Assembly: GCA_963709295.1 (NCBI GenBank)
Contig: CAVPVW010000005.1
Location: forward strand, 186,001-250,000
Reading direction: 5' to 3'
DNA from: JBGPQJ01 sp963709295
GTDB lineage: Bacteria; Chloroflexota; Anaerolineae; Anaerolineales; Villigracilaceae
DNA length: 64,000 bases
The notes beneath the pieces were generated by a model. That model was not told the DNA's origin. It ran no database searches and worked only from the letters and a program-made list of their open reading frames with translations. Numbering within the stretch: position 1 is the stretch's first letter; every line of letters begins with the position of its first letter. Below, in pieces: positions 52,141 to 60,024 of the stretch. The position numbers and the translations under genes are program-made.

Positions 52141-52998
52141 TTATATTTCCGGGGTATACCCTTGTTCAAAGTGAATTTCGAATTCAGGTGTTATGCCCGA
52201 TTTGGTTAAATTTTCCCATCCAACGCGGATCAAGCCGATTATCGGTGTCCACGGTTTTAGTGCACGATATTCGATAAATTCCTTGTTATTTTTTTCGACT
52301 ACCTTCACCAGTTTCCGGGCGGATTCCTGCGGGTGTTTGCCCAAAAACCGTAGAACAAAACCGAAGCTCTTCATCTTTTCCCTGGCTTTTTCGCCGATGA
52401 CTGTTGGGCTGGTGAGCATATCGGTCAACATCATGCCGGGGCTGAAGGCCACCAGCTTCACGCCGCTCCCTTTGATTTCAACAGCCAGTGTGCGGGTAAA
52501 GGATGTCACCCAGGCTTTTGACGCTGCATACAACCCAGTGGGCGAACTGGCATTTCCGTTGGAACCGGCACCGTAAATATTGACCAGCGTCCCTTCCCGC
52601 CGGGGGAGCATGAAGTGCAATGCTGCCTGGGTCCCATACAAAGTTCCCATGTCGTTTGCCAGGAACATATCAATGGCATGTTGGGGAGGAAGGTCCAATA
52701 CCATGCCGGCTGCTGAGGAATATCCTGCATTGTTTATCCAGATATCGATGCAGCCAAATTTGTTCATGGTGTTACGGGCAAGGGCATAGACCTGTTTCTC
52801 ATCCCGTACATCGCACAGCCACCCCAAGATTCTGCCGTGAGACTCCAGCGAACGAACCGCTATCTGCAGGGCTTCTTCTTTGCGGCCTGAGATGATGACC
52901 GTTGCCCCGGATTTGAGCATTTCTTCAGCAATGGCGTATCCAAACCCACGGGTGCCGCCTGTGATTACGACTATCTTGTTAAAAAGCTTCGTTGACAT
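52141..52998 (-). CDS. Short-chain dehydrogenase/reductase
   Basis: Classical SDR: VVITGGTRGFGYAIAEEMLK (Rossmann TGxxxGxG), NNAGYSSAAGM (NAG), GAGSN and the YxxxK catalytic pair YAASKAW, then VAFSPGMMLTDMLTSP. 285 residues with a longer C-terminal tail than usual (KHPQESARKLVKVVEKN). Substrate unknown; in this light-regulated cluster it could process a lipid or carotenoid-like compound (inference). GGAATTTTC lies before the ATG; the 155-bp gap from the regulator gene shows no clear promoter. Confidence 0.88.
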   Translation of the reverse strand: MSTKLFNKIVVITGGTRGFGYAIAEEMLKSGATVIISGRKEEALQIAVRSLESHGRILGWLCDVRDEKQVYALARNTMNKFGCIDIWINNAGYSSAAGMVLDLPPQHAIDMFLANDMGTLYGTQAALHFMLPRREGTLVNIYGAGSNGNASSPTGLYAASKAWVTSFTRTLAVEIKGSGVKLVAFSPGMMLTDMLTSPTVIGEKAREKMKSFGFVLRFLGKHPQESARKLVKVVEKNNKEFIEYRALKPWTPIIGLIRVGWENLTKSGITPEFEIHFEQGYTPEI

Positions 52999-53152
52999 GA
53001 AAATTCCTTTTAGGTGTTGCCTTATGTCGTTACATCTTCTGCAATTTTCCCGCTGAGAACAAGCTGGATAAGCCAGATCTTGCGAAGAAGATAAGGTAAA
53101 TTAGAGCAATGATTATGTGATCCAGTGCAGAGAAGCGCAGGATTAATCAATA

Positions 53153-54463
53153 TTATCCTTCGGACTCAGTTAGGGATTTTACCCAGTTGGTAATTATGGC
53201 AGAATGACCATTCATTGATTTTTGGATTGATTCTGCATATGTTCTTAAATAAGGACCGAGTTGATCTTTCGGCATGTTCTGTCTTTCAAGATATCCCTTG
53301 AGCCAGACCATATCTGATGTGAAGAAATTGATGTCTCCTAATTCGAGAGCGGAAGTAAGTTGGTTTCCAAAGTTCAAATTCGCTGTGGTGACATAATCAA
53401 CAGGCGCTCCTTTTGCCTTCAAGGTTTCGATCAAATTGGATTCGATTAATCCACGCTTTTCTTTGAACTCCTGGGCAAGTTTCCGGTAAGCGATGGGAGT
53501 CGGCTCGGAAATCGGAACAACTTTTGGATTCTGGATTAATTGGTCGATGGCAGAGAGCGATTCTTCGATGGTTTGACCAAGAAAATTTGCTGGAATCCGT
53601 TTTCGCAGGTCCGGGACACTGTTGAACACCCGCCCCCCATAGGCAACATGGATATTCTTCAGGGTTAAAATCTGGGCTGCTTTCTGCAGGTTAACGGCAC
53701 TGGCGAGATGTTGCGAGGCAAGGATGACCAGATCGGGTCTGATAGTGTCCACGGTTTCGTCAAGATGGTCCGTGGGGACGTTGGCCCCCAGAAAAAAGAC
53801 GTGGTAACCCTTCCGACGCAATAGCAGATTGAGCATGACCAAAGAAAAGGTGTGCCATTCATCCGAAGGGCTTGCGATAAGGATTGTCTCTGACCGAATG
53901 GGGGGAGGGGCGGCGGCGATTAATGTCTCCATTCGCCGGAGCACGAGAGCACTGGTAAAGTGCTCTTGCTGGACCGTCGCTTCACCTTCAAACCACTTCT
54001 CACCCAAATCCCGCATGCCGTGCTGTATGATTTCAAACAGGACGACTTCCAATGGATAAAGTGAAAATGCCTGGTGGAGTAATTGTTCCGCCATTGGTTC
54101 ATTGAACTCAATACAGGCTTTGAGCCAGGTATTTCTGAGCGCATCAAGAGATAAATCAGGTGTAAAGACCGCCAATTGTGCAGGGGATTCTGCTTTCACC
54201 AACTCTGCCAATGGGTTCTGGGAGGACGCCTCTTTTTCTCTAAAAAGCTGGACGGCACTGCTGATTGAAAGACCCTCGTTTTGCCGGGTTATCAACCATT
54301 TAATTGTTGCGATATCTCTCTCGGAATACAGGCGATGACCGCCGGGGCTTCGTTGAGGCATGGGAAGTCCATAACGGCGCTCCCATGCGCGCAGCACATC
54401 GGCTTTAATGCCTGTTTCTTTTAGAACAACCTTGAGGTTGTAGACGGGTTTTTCGCTAAGCAT
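53153..54463 (-). CDS. MerR-family B12-dependent photoreceptor regulator (CarH/LitR-like)
   Basis: Residues 1-75 form a MerR winged helix (KPVYNLKVVLKETGIKADVL, RAWERRYGLP). The B12 cap region has GEKWFEGEATVQQEHFTSAL: Trp, ten residues on, Glu-His, the WxxxxxxxxxEH signature of CarH photoreceptors. The cobalamin domain carries SDEWHTFSLVMLNLLL with an ExH-type axial His. A further C-terminal segment of about 130 residues is not part of standard CarH. Predicted to bind adenosylcobalamin in the dark as a tetramer and release DNA in light. Position upstream of a photolyase supports this. Confidence 0.85.
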   Translation of the reverse strand: MLSEKPVYNLKVVLKETGIKADVLRAWERRYGLPMPQRSPGGHRLYSERDIATIKWLITRQNEGLSISSAVQLFREKEASSQNPLAELVKAESPAQLAVFTPDLSLDALRNTWLKACIEFNEPMAEQLLHQAFSLYPLEVVLFEIIQHGMRDLGEKWFEGEATVQQEHFTSALVLRRMETLIAAAPPPIRSETILIASPSDEWHTFSLVMLNLLLRRKGYHVFFLGANVPTDHLDETVDTIRPDLVILASQHLASAVNLQKAAQILTLKNIHVAYGGRVFNSVPDLRKRIPANFLGQTIEESLSAIDQLIQNPKVVPISEPTPIAYRKLAQEFKEKRGLIESNLIETLKAKGAPVDYVTTANLNFGNQLTSALELGDINFFTSDMVWLKGYLERQNMPKDQLGPYLRTYAESIQKSMNGHSAIITNWVKSLTESEG

Positions 54464-54505
54464 ATCGTGTCTTCTTTCTGCAAATTTGTTCTTATTAGGA
54501 TTTAA

Positions 54506-54533
54506 AGTATAACATTTGTCTATAATTTGTCAA
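54506..54533 (-). promoter_or_regulatory. Promoter of the CarH-like gene with 11-bp-spaced direct repeats
   Basis: Minus strand TTGACA (54533-54528), 16-bp spacer, TATACT (54511-54506). On the plus strand ATTTGTC occurs at 54514-54520 and 54525-54531, exactly 11 bp apart, covering -35 and spacer. CarH is known to bind tandem repeats with this spacing, so this may be its own operator. Confidence 0.55.
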
Positions 54534-54582
54534 GTTAATCATTAGATAAATAGTCTTTCCATTTATATTATGGATTTTGGAT

Positions 54583-54685
54583 CTTGCGACCTGACAGATT
54601 CAAGAAGACAATTGCTCGATACGACGGAAGTACATCATCGACTCGACCGGAATAGCGCCTTTGGATCTACTTGTCAGGTGGCAAG
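54583..54685. repeat. Long interrupted inverted repeat, possible structured RNA or remnant
   Basis: CTTGCGACCTGACAG (54583-54597) and CTTGTCAGGTGGCAAG (54670-54685) pair with few mismatches around a 72-base loop; TTTGGATCT is repeated directly at 54576-54584 and 54661-54668 or so. No open frame of note. The AT-rich region from 54464 to 54798 otherwise contains only the regulator promoter. Confidence 0.35.
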
Positions 54686-54798
54686 TTTTGGACTTAACTA
54701 TTGGATTTATTATTAGGATCAAGTTATTAACCAAGATAGTGACAAATTCCCGTTTTAGTTGGCATCCAAGCTTGATGGAAAATGAGGCCGATGAGATG

Positions 54799-54838
54799 AA
54801 AAGACTTGCGAAAATGATATCTTTCCGCAAGTCTTTTT
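54799..54838. terminator. Hairpin with T-run upstream of the SGNH hydrolase gene
   Basis: AAAAGACTTGCG and CGCAAGTCTTTT form a 12-bp perfect stem with a 15-base loop, followed by TTTTG on the plus strand. It could end transcripts from the preceding structured region. Directly after it lies TATAAT at 54846-54851, only eight bases before the ATG, so the gene may have a leaderless or very short transcript. Confidence 0.6.
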
Positions 54839-54858
54839 TGAGGGCTATAATTCATACG

Positions 54859-55560
54859 ATGCGAATCCTTCCATTGCTTGTGTTTGTTTATCTGACGGGT
54901 TGTTCTTTGTCCTTTCCGAGTTTTCCCAATCAGGAGGCGACGTCAATGAAGCCAATAAGCTATCTTGCGCTGGGCGATTCCTACACTATTGGTGAAGGTG
55001 TGGAAGAAGAAGAGCGTTTTCCTGAACAACTTGCATTAGGTTTATCCGATCAAGGATTTGATGTTCAAACGCAAATTATCGCTCGTACAGGATGGACTAC
55101 TGATGAACTCTGGCAGGGCATCGAGTCTAATGAGCTCACTCCACCTTATGATCTTGTTACTCTTTTGATTGGGGTCAATAACCAGTATCGGGGCAGGGAT
55201 GTGGACGAATATCGCCTCGAATTTGAATATTTGCTTGATAAAGCAATTTCACTTACCAGCGGTGACCCTTCGACAGTCGTAGTACTTTCAATTCCAGACT
55301 GGGGAGTAACGCCTTTTGCACGTGGTGCAGCCGTTTCTACCGCTCAAGTCGCAACTCAGATCGATGAATTTAATGAGGTAAATAGAAAGGTGACAGAAGA
55401 AAAAGGCGCCAGCTATATAGACGTGACAGGGATATCCCGTCAAGCAGCGGGGGACAGGTCACTGCTTGCAAAGGATGGTCTACACCCCTCTGGAAAAATG
55501 TATGCCTTATGGATTGAACTAATATTGCCAAACGCGCTTTCCGCCTTGGATATCCCTTAA
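54859..55560 (+). CDS. SGNH/GDSL-type hydrolase lipoprotein
   Basis: Lipid-anchored esterase. The signal peptide has a lipobox (VYLTGC). Block I SYLALGDSYTIGEGV with the catalytic Ser, block III LLIGVNNQYRGRD (Gly/Asn), and block V DGLHPSGKMYALW with Asp-x-x-His complete the triad of SGNH hydrolases. About 233 residues from the ATG at 54859. An in-frame start at 54661 would add 66 codons with no conserved content and is unlikely. Substrate unknown. Confidence 0.88.
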   Translation: MRILPLLVFVYLTGCSLSFPSFPNQEATSMKPISYLALGDSYTIGEGVEEEERFPEQLALGLSDQGFDVQTQIIARTGWTTDELWQGIESNELTPPYDLVTLLIGVNNQYRGRDVDEYRLEFEYLLDKAISLTSGDPSTVVVLSIPDWGVTPFARGAAVSTAQVATQIDEFNEVNRKVTEEKGASYIDVTGISRQAAGDRSLLAKDGLHPSGKMYALWIELILPNALSALDIP

Positions 55561-55646
55561 CAATAAATTGAGTCTTTCAGCCTGTACCAGCCTGAAGGTG
55601 GATATAATCAAGCGAATACACCATAAACGAATTATGAGGTGACCAG

Positions 55647-56828
55647 TTGAAAAATGTCTTCGATCAAATAGCTTCCCGGCGCCAAACCAACTCCATTAAA
55701 TGGACCCATTATCCTGAAGATACCCTGCCCATGTGGGTGGCGGATATGGATTTCCCAGCCCCTCCTGCCATCCTCGATGCATTGCACCAGGCCGTTAATC
55801 ATGGTGTATTCGGATATGATGTCCCGACCAAAGCATTGCAGGAAACGGTTAAGGGACGAATGGAAAAACTGTATGGTTGGCAAATCGACCCTTCAGCGGT
55901 TGTTGCCATTCCCGGTTTGGTCAGTGGATTCAATGCTGCGGCCAATTTTCTGTGTAAGCCTGGAGAAGGCTACCTCATCCAACCACCCGTCTATATGCCG
56001 TTCAATGACCTGCAGCAGAACCATGGCTTTATCCGTCAGGAAGCGCCTTTGATTATGTCTACTGAAAATAATGAATTGCATTACGAGGTGGATTGGGATG
56101 TTTTCAATTCGGGTTTTAACTCGTTAAATAGTAAAACCCGCATGTTCCTGCTGTGCAGCCCACACAATCCCACTGGGCAGATGTATTCGAAAGAAGAATT
56201 GCTCCGAATGGCGGAAATCTGCATCAAAGAGGATGTAGTGGTCGTTTCAGATGAAATTCATAGCGAGATCCTCCTTGGAGACCATACCCATATTCCCATC
56301 GCTTCGTTATCGACGGAGATCGCAGACCGCACGGTCACACTGATCGCGCCTTCCAAGACCTTCAATGTTCCAGGCTTATTCTGCGGATTTGCCATCATTC
56401 CCAATTCTGATCTGCGTGCAAGTTATACCAAAGCGATGGAGCGAATGACGCTGCATGTGAACAGCCTTGGTTTAATTGCCGCTCAGGCTGCTTATTCAGG
56501 GGCTTGTGATGAGTGGCTGTTGGATCTTCGGAAGTACTTGACTGCAATAAGGGATTTTATTGTGGATTATGTCAAGGAAAATATTCCAGGGATTCAAACT
56601 ACTGTTCCGGATGCCACGTACCTGGCATGGTTCGACTTCTCAAAGCTGGAAATTTCAGACCCATACAAATTCCTTTTGAAACATGCCAAAATTGCATTGA
56701 ATGATGGAGCAACCTTTGGAACGGGTGGCAAAGGCTTTGTCCGGTTCAACTTTGGGACGGCACGCAGTCTGGTGGAGGAAGGACTTGAGCGAATAAAGAA
56801 GGCAATCGATGAAAATGAACCTGAATGA
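55647..56828 (+). CDS. patB: PatB/MalY-type cystathionine beta-lyase or aminotransferase
   Basis: Fold-type I PLP enzyme. Typical PatB start FDQIASRRQTNSIKWTHYPE then LPMWVADMDFPAPPAILDAL; HNPTGQMYSKEEL and VVSDEIHSEILLG carry the PLP contacts, and APSKTFNVPGLFCGFAII carries the Schiff-base Lys. 393 residues. It cleaves C-S bonds in cystathionine or related sulfur amino acids. TTG start at 55647 with GAGGTGA ten bases upstream. The methyltransferase gene begins within its last codons. Confidence 0.9.
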   Translation: MKNVFDQIASRRQTNSIKWTHYPEDTLPMWVADMDFPAPPAILDALHQAVNHGVFGYDVPTKALQETVKGRMEKLYGWQIDPSAVVAIPGLVSGFNAAANFLCKPGEGYLIQPPVYMPFNDLQQNHGFIRQEAPLIMSTENNELHYEVDWDVFNSGFNSLNSKTRMFLLCSPHNPTGQMYSKEELLRMAEICIKEDVVVVSDEIHSEILLGDHTHIPIASLSTEIADRTVTLIAPSKTFNVPGLFCGFAIIPNSDLRASYTKAMERMTLHVNSLGLIAAQAAYSGACDEWLLDLRKYLTAIRDFIVDYVKENIPGIQTTVPDATYLAWFDFSKLEISDPYKFLLKHAKIALNDGATFGTGGKGFVRFNFGTARSLVEEGLERIKKAIDENEPE

Positions 56829-57650
56829 GGTTGTCCGCCGCAACATGAGGCCAAGACCCTGGGCAGAAGGGGAGAAGATCCCATGGAATGATCCGGGATT
56901 CAGCCACCGCATGCTCAAGGAACATCTGTCCCAGGCTCACGATGCTGCCAGCCGTCGCACCCCTACAATAAACAAACATGTGAATTGGATTCATAAGTTT
57001 GTACTTCGGGAACGGCCTTCACGCATTCTCGACCTGGGTTGCGGACCGGGTCTTTACTCCTCGCGCCTTGCCGCCCTTGGACATACATGCCACGGAATCG
57101 ACTTTTCACCGGCTTCGATAGCCTATGCCAGATAAACATTCCGGCAAGAGATGCTCAATTCACCCTGTCTGATGTCCGCTCGGCAAAATTCGGGCAGGGA
57201 TTCGACCTGGCCATGTTCATCTACGGCGAATTCAATGTTTTCACAAAACCGGATGCGCGTGGGATTCTGAAGAAAGCCTATCAAGCGCTTGCGAAAGGCG
57301 GGAAGCTGCTTCTGGAAATCTCCACTTACGATGGTATTGAACAGCTGGGAAACCAGCCTGCGACGTGGTACTCTTCCCCCAGCGGTCTTTTCTCCGATAA
57401 ACCGCACCTCTGCCTGATGGAATCGTTTTGGAACGAAGCGCAGCATGTGGCAACCGAGAGATACATGATCGTGGATGCTGAGACTGGTGAAGTAAGCCGT
57501 TTTGCCTCGTCCAGCCTGGCTTATGATGAACGTTCGATCAAGAACTTGCTCCGCGGAGTTGGATTTAAAAGAATAAATTTTCCTCCTTCCTTAACGGGCA
57601 AGGATGAAACCGGGGCAGACGATTTTCTGGCGATCACAGCTGAGAAATAA
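56809..57650 (+). pseudogene. SAM-dependent methyltransferase, one frameshift
   Basis: A class I methyltransferase split in two frames. First part: MKMNLNEVVRRNMRPRPWAE, then ILDLGCGPGLYSSRLAALGH (SAM loop) and GIDFSPASIAYAR. A frame change near 57130 leads into DVRSAKFGQGFDLAMFIYGE, GGKLLLEISTYDGIEQLGNQ and a C-terminal GVGFKRINFPP. Joined, the product is about 280 residues, a complete methyltransferase of the type found in small-molecule or ubiquinone-like methylation; substrate unknown. ATG at 56809 overlaps patB by 20 bases. Probably a sequence error, given the intact flanks. Confidence 0.78.
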
Positions 57651-57899
57651 AAAGGGCGGATGGGGGTCACCCATCCGCCGGATTTCGTGCTGATTGCTGA
57701 AGGAAGAGCGGGAGAGTACCATTGTTCGTGGTGGTGGACGTCTGGGGAGTGGTTTATGCCCCTCTCCCAGGTTCGAGTCACCCGGTCTTCCCTCTGGTGG
57801 ATATTACTTCCGTTTTTTCGATAAGCACCTCCTGTGAACGGGGAAGTGAACTTCAAACTCATGATACGTCGAATCCAGCTTGGTATACATTAAAATCAA
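57649..57899 (-). ncRNA. Candidate structured RNA element A
   Basis: Minus-strand unit: conserved box TTGATTTTAATGTAT (57899-57885), possible -10 TATCAT (57866-57861), a GGAGG (57832-57828), several short hairpins including CCGGGT-loop-ACCTGG, and a strong terminator GGCGGATGGG/CCCATCCGCC (57679-57655) followed by CTTTTTATTT. No convincing open frame. Nearly 200 bases align with element B at 58766-59028, including the box, the GGAGG, GACCGGGTGAC, CCAGACGT-C/T-CACCAC and the terminator stem. This conservation between two copies is the main support. Function unknown. Confidence 0.55.
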
Positions 57900-57980
57900 T
57901 ATGCATTTCTGATAGGGAATGTATGGACAATGTTTTTATTGTTCTTGTATCGTGAGCTCATTGGTTAGGAGTTTTTTAAG

Positions 57981-58754
57981 ATGAAACGGTTTAATCAAAT
58001 TTGTGTCCTTCTCTTATGTGGACTGCTGATCCAAGCATGTACGCTGCCAGGGCGGTCTGTGGCATCCCCATCCACCCCCGTGGATGGCGTTTTGCCAACG
58101 CTGAATTCGACTTCTCTGGAGACTCTACAGCCGACTGCAACATTCACACCGACGAATATGCCATCTTTGACGCCACCACCGACAGCAACCCCATTTGCGC
58201 CGTTTTCGGCTTCGGTATGGGCGGACAATGTCAACGTTAGAACGAATCCCGGTTATTTGTTCCCCTCGCTCAGGCTGATTACCCAAGGGACATTGCTGAC
58301 CATCCTTGGCAAGTCACCTGGAGGGGAGTGGATGTATGCCCAGATTCCTGACGGGACGACAGGGTGGGTATTCACTCAGCTTGTTCAAAGCGACGTGGAC
58401 TTGCAGGCAGTGCCCATTATTGAGCCTCAAGGTGTCCAACTAATCAAAGGCAGGGTCCTTGACCTTCAAGGGACTCCGATTCAGGGCGTTGGATTCTCCA
58501 TTTTCCAGGGTGCAGGGAACCAGCCTCCGACGAACCGGGCTTTGACCGATTCCAATGGTGAATTCTATTCCTTCATGCCTTTATCTGCATCTGGTGGGTG
58601 GACGGTGGTCCATGATTTTATAGCCTGCAAAAGCAATGTATGGACGGATGATTCCTGCAGCTATTATAAAGAGCCTTACAAGGGGATTGTCGAACCGCAA
58701 TCAGTTGTGGTGACACTGCCTCAACCTAACATCCTGGAATTCCTCTGGAAATAG
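57981..58754 (+). CDS. Lipoprotein with SH3-type domain and carboxypeptidase-regulatory-like domain
   Basis: Signal peptide with lipobox (LLIQAC), Thr/Pro-rich spacer to about residue 75, then a bacterial SH3 domain (VWADNVNVRTNPGYLFPSLR and MYAQIPDGTTGWVFTQLV). The C-terminal 100 residues (IKGRVLDLQGTPIQGVGFSI, LTDSNGEFYSFMPL) look like a carboxypeptidase-regulatory-like beta-sandwich. Similar to other lipoproteins of this genome. It is enclosed by RNA elements A and B, which are transcribed on the other strand. Confidence 0.8.
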   Translation: MKRFNQICVLLLCGLLIQACTLPGRSVASPSTPVDGVLPTLNSTSLETLQPTATFTPTNMPSLTPPPTATPFAPFSASVWADNVNVRTNPGYLFPSLRLITQGTLLTILGKSPGGEWMYAQIPDGTTGWVFTQLVQSDVDLQAVPIIEPQGVQLIKGRVLDLQGTPIQGVGFSIFQGAGNQPPTNRALTDSNGEFYSFMPLSASGGWTVVHDFIACKSNVWTDDSCSYYKEPYKGIVEPQSVVVTLPQPNILEFLWK

Positions 58755-58765
58755 CAAGAAAATGT

Positions 58766-59028
58766 TAAAAACTTGGCGGATGGTATGAACCATCCGCCAT
58801 TCTTACTTTTCCATGTTCAGTTTTTCGGAGAACGCCTGGGGTGAACCACTTTATCGTTGTGGTGAACGTCTGGCATTCTACAATCCATTGCTGCCAGGGT
58901 TAAGTCACCCGGTCATTCCCCATGTGGTACTTCGGTTCCATTTTTATGAAGTTGAACCTCCTTCTGTGACTTGTTTCAGCCACTAAAGATAGCATACATG
59001 ATGTGGATGATAAATACATTAAAACCAA
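58766..59028 (-). ncRNA. Candidate structured RNA element B
   Basis: Second copy of element A: box TTGGTTTTAATGTAT (59028-59014), possible -10 TATGCT (58996-58991), AAGGAGG (58957-58963 complement), CCGGGT-loop-ACCCTGG hairpin, ACCAC/GTGGT hairpin, terminator GGCGGATGG/CCATCCGCC (58798-58775) followed by AAGTTTTT. A 13-codon frame starting with ATG after the GGAGG (MEPKYHMGNDRVT) exists here but not in element A, so a peptide product is doubtful. Spacings of box, -10 and GGAGG agree with A within one base. Confidence 0.55.
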
Positions 59029-59072
59029 CCTACGAAAAACCTACTTGTTAGACTTGGCTAAAAGGAGCTAAA

Positions 59073-59466
59073 TCATCCGCCAAGACTGCTTTTTGGACCT
59101 TTATTCTGCCGTCGAAAAACCAACGCCAGGGTCAAAATAGCGACTGCCACGATGAAGGATACAGGGATGGCAATATCAATTCTCCCTTGAGCAATGAACT
59201 CCCCAATAATGTCAAAGAGGGCAAGTCCGATCAACAGATTGATTGCCCACCATTTGTTAGTAAACATCCCCCAAAGCGAAATCATGAAAGAGGATTGCGA
59301 TGCCAGCTCCGGCGATCATTAACGCATCGGGAGGAACTGCAACTTGCGATCTTATTCCACCGATATCCTGCCAGAACGCGTAAGTGACAAAAAGATGTTG
59401 GATGATCTTTTCGATGTTCAGAATCACCAAGACATACCAGATCCAATTTCGCATGGCAGGTTTCAA
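59073..59466 (-). pseudogene. Small four-helix membrane protein, one frameshift
   Basis: From the ATG at 59466: NWIWYVLVILNIEKIIQHLF (helix 1), a periplasmic-side loop, ALMIAGAGIAILF (helix 2). One extra C near 59283 shifts the frame; the next frame continues MISLWGMFTNKWWAINLLIG, ALFDIIGEFIAQ and IAIPVSFIVAVAILTLALVF (helices 3 and 4) to a basic tail RRQNKGPKSSLGG at 59073. Joined length about 130. Family not recognised. Alternatively two short genes, but the second lacks a ribosome site. Confidence 0.55.
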
Positions 59467-59498
59467 AAGATATGAAATTGTATCAACGAGCTAATAGA

Positions 59499-59966
59499 TC
59501 AACCGGTCTGGCCGAGAAGGTAATTCTGCAAACCCATCTGATTGATTTGGTCCAGTTGCGCCTCAAGCCAGTCAAGATGGTTTTCCTCGTCTGCCAGATT
59601 GGAGTCGATCAATTCACGTGATCCGTTATCGCCCAGTTCGAGACACAGCTTGATCCCATCGTTGTAGGCTTTGATGGCGCCTTCTTCGGCTTCCCAGTCG
59701 TTTTTGAGCTGCGCCTCCACGGTCGCACCGATGTTCATCTTCTTTAGGTTGCTGACAACGGGGAGGCCTTCGAGGAAAAGGATGCGGGCGATCAATTTTT
59801 CCGCATGTTTCATCTCGTCGATGGCGCGTTTTTCTGCAGCATTGTGCAACTTCTCGTACCCCCAGTTGGCGCACATCTCGGAGTGGACAATATATTGATT
59901 GATGGCGGTCAATTCATCAGACAGGAAGTCGTTCAGTATTGCGATTATCTTGGCATTACCTTTCAT
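59499..59966 (-). CDS. bfr: Bacterioferritin
   Basis: Haem-containing ferritin storing iron. Ferroxidase ligands: ELTAINQYIVH with the first Glu, EMKHAEKLIARI with Glu, His and the haem-ligand Met, WEAEEGAIKAY and ADEENHLDWLEAQ. 155 residues, typical. Start MKGNAKIIAILNDFL with GGAG upstream. Adjacent genes are unrelated; monocistronic. Confidence 0.95.
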   Translation of the reverse strand: MKGNAKIIAILNDFLSDELTAINQYIVHSEMCANWGYEKLHNAAEKRAIDEMKHAEKLIARILFLEGLPVVSNLKKMNIGATVEAQLKNDWEAEEGAIKAYNDGIKLCLELGDNGSRELIDSNLADEENHLDWLEAQLDQINQMGLQNYLLGQTG

Positions 59967-60024
59967 GGGAGTCTCCTATGTTGAAATTGTTGGTCTGGTA
60001 TCTTGTTGAAGCCATTCATATCCA

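Noticed and set aside
54484..54531. TTGTC runs upstream of the CarH-like gene as a fifth TTGTC-N-GACAA site
   Set aside because: They form direct repeats, not the inverted repeat, and fit the CarH-type arrangement better.
57760..57790. GGTTCGAGTC in element A looks like a tRNA T-arm
   Set aside because: No acceptor, D or anticodon arms can be built around it, and element B has GGTTAAGTC at the same place.
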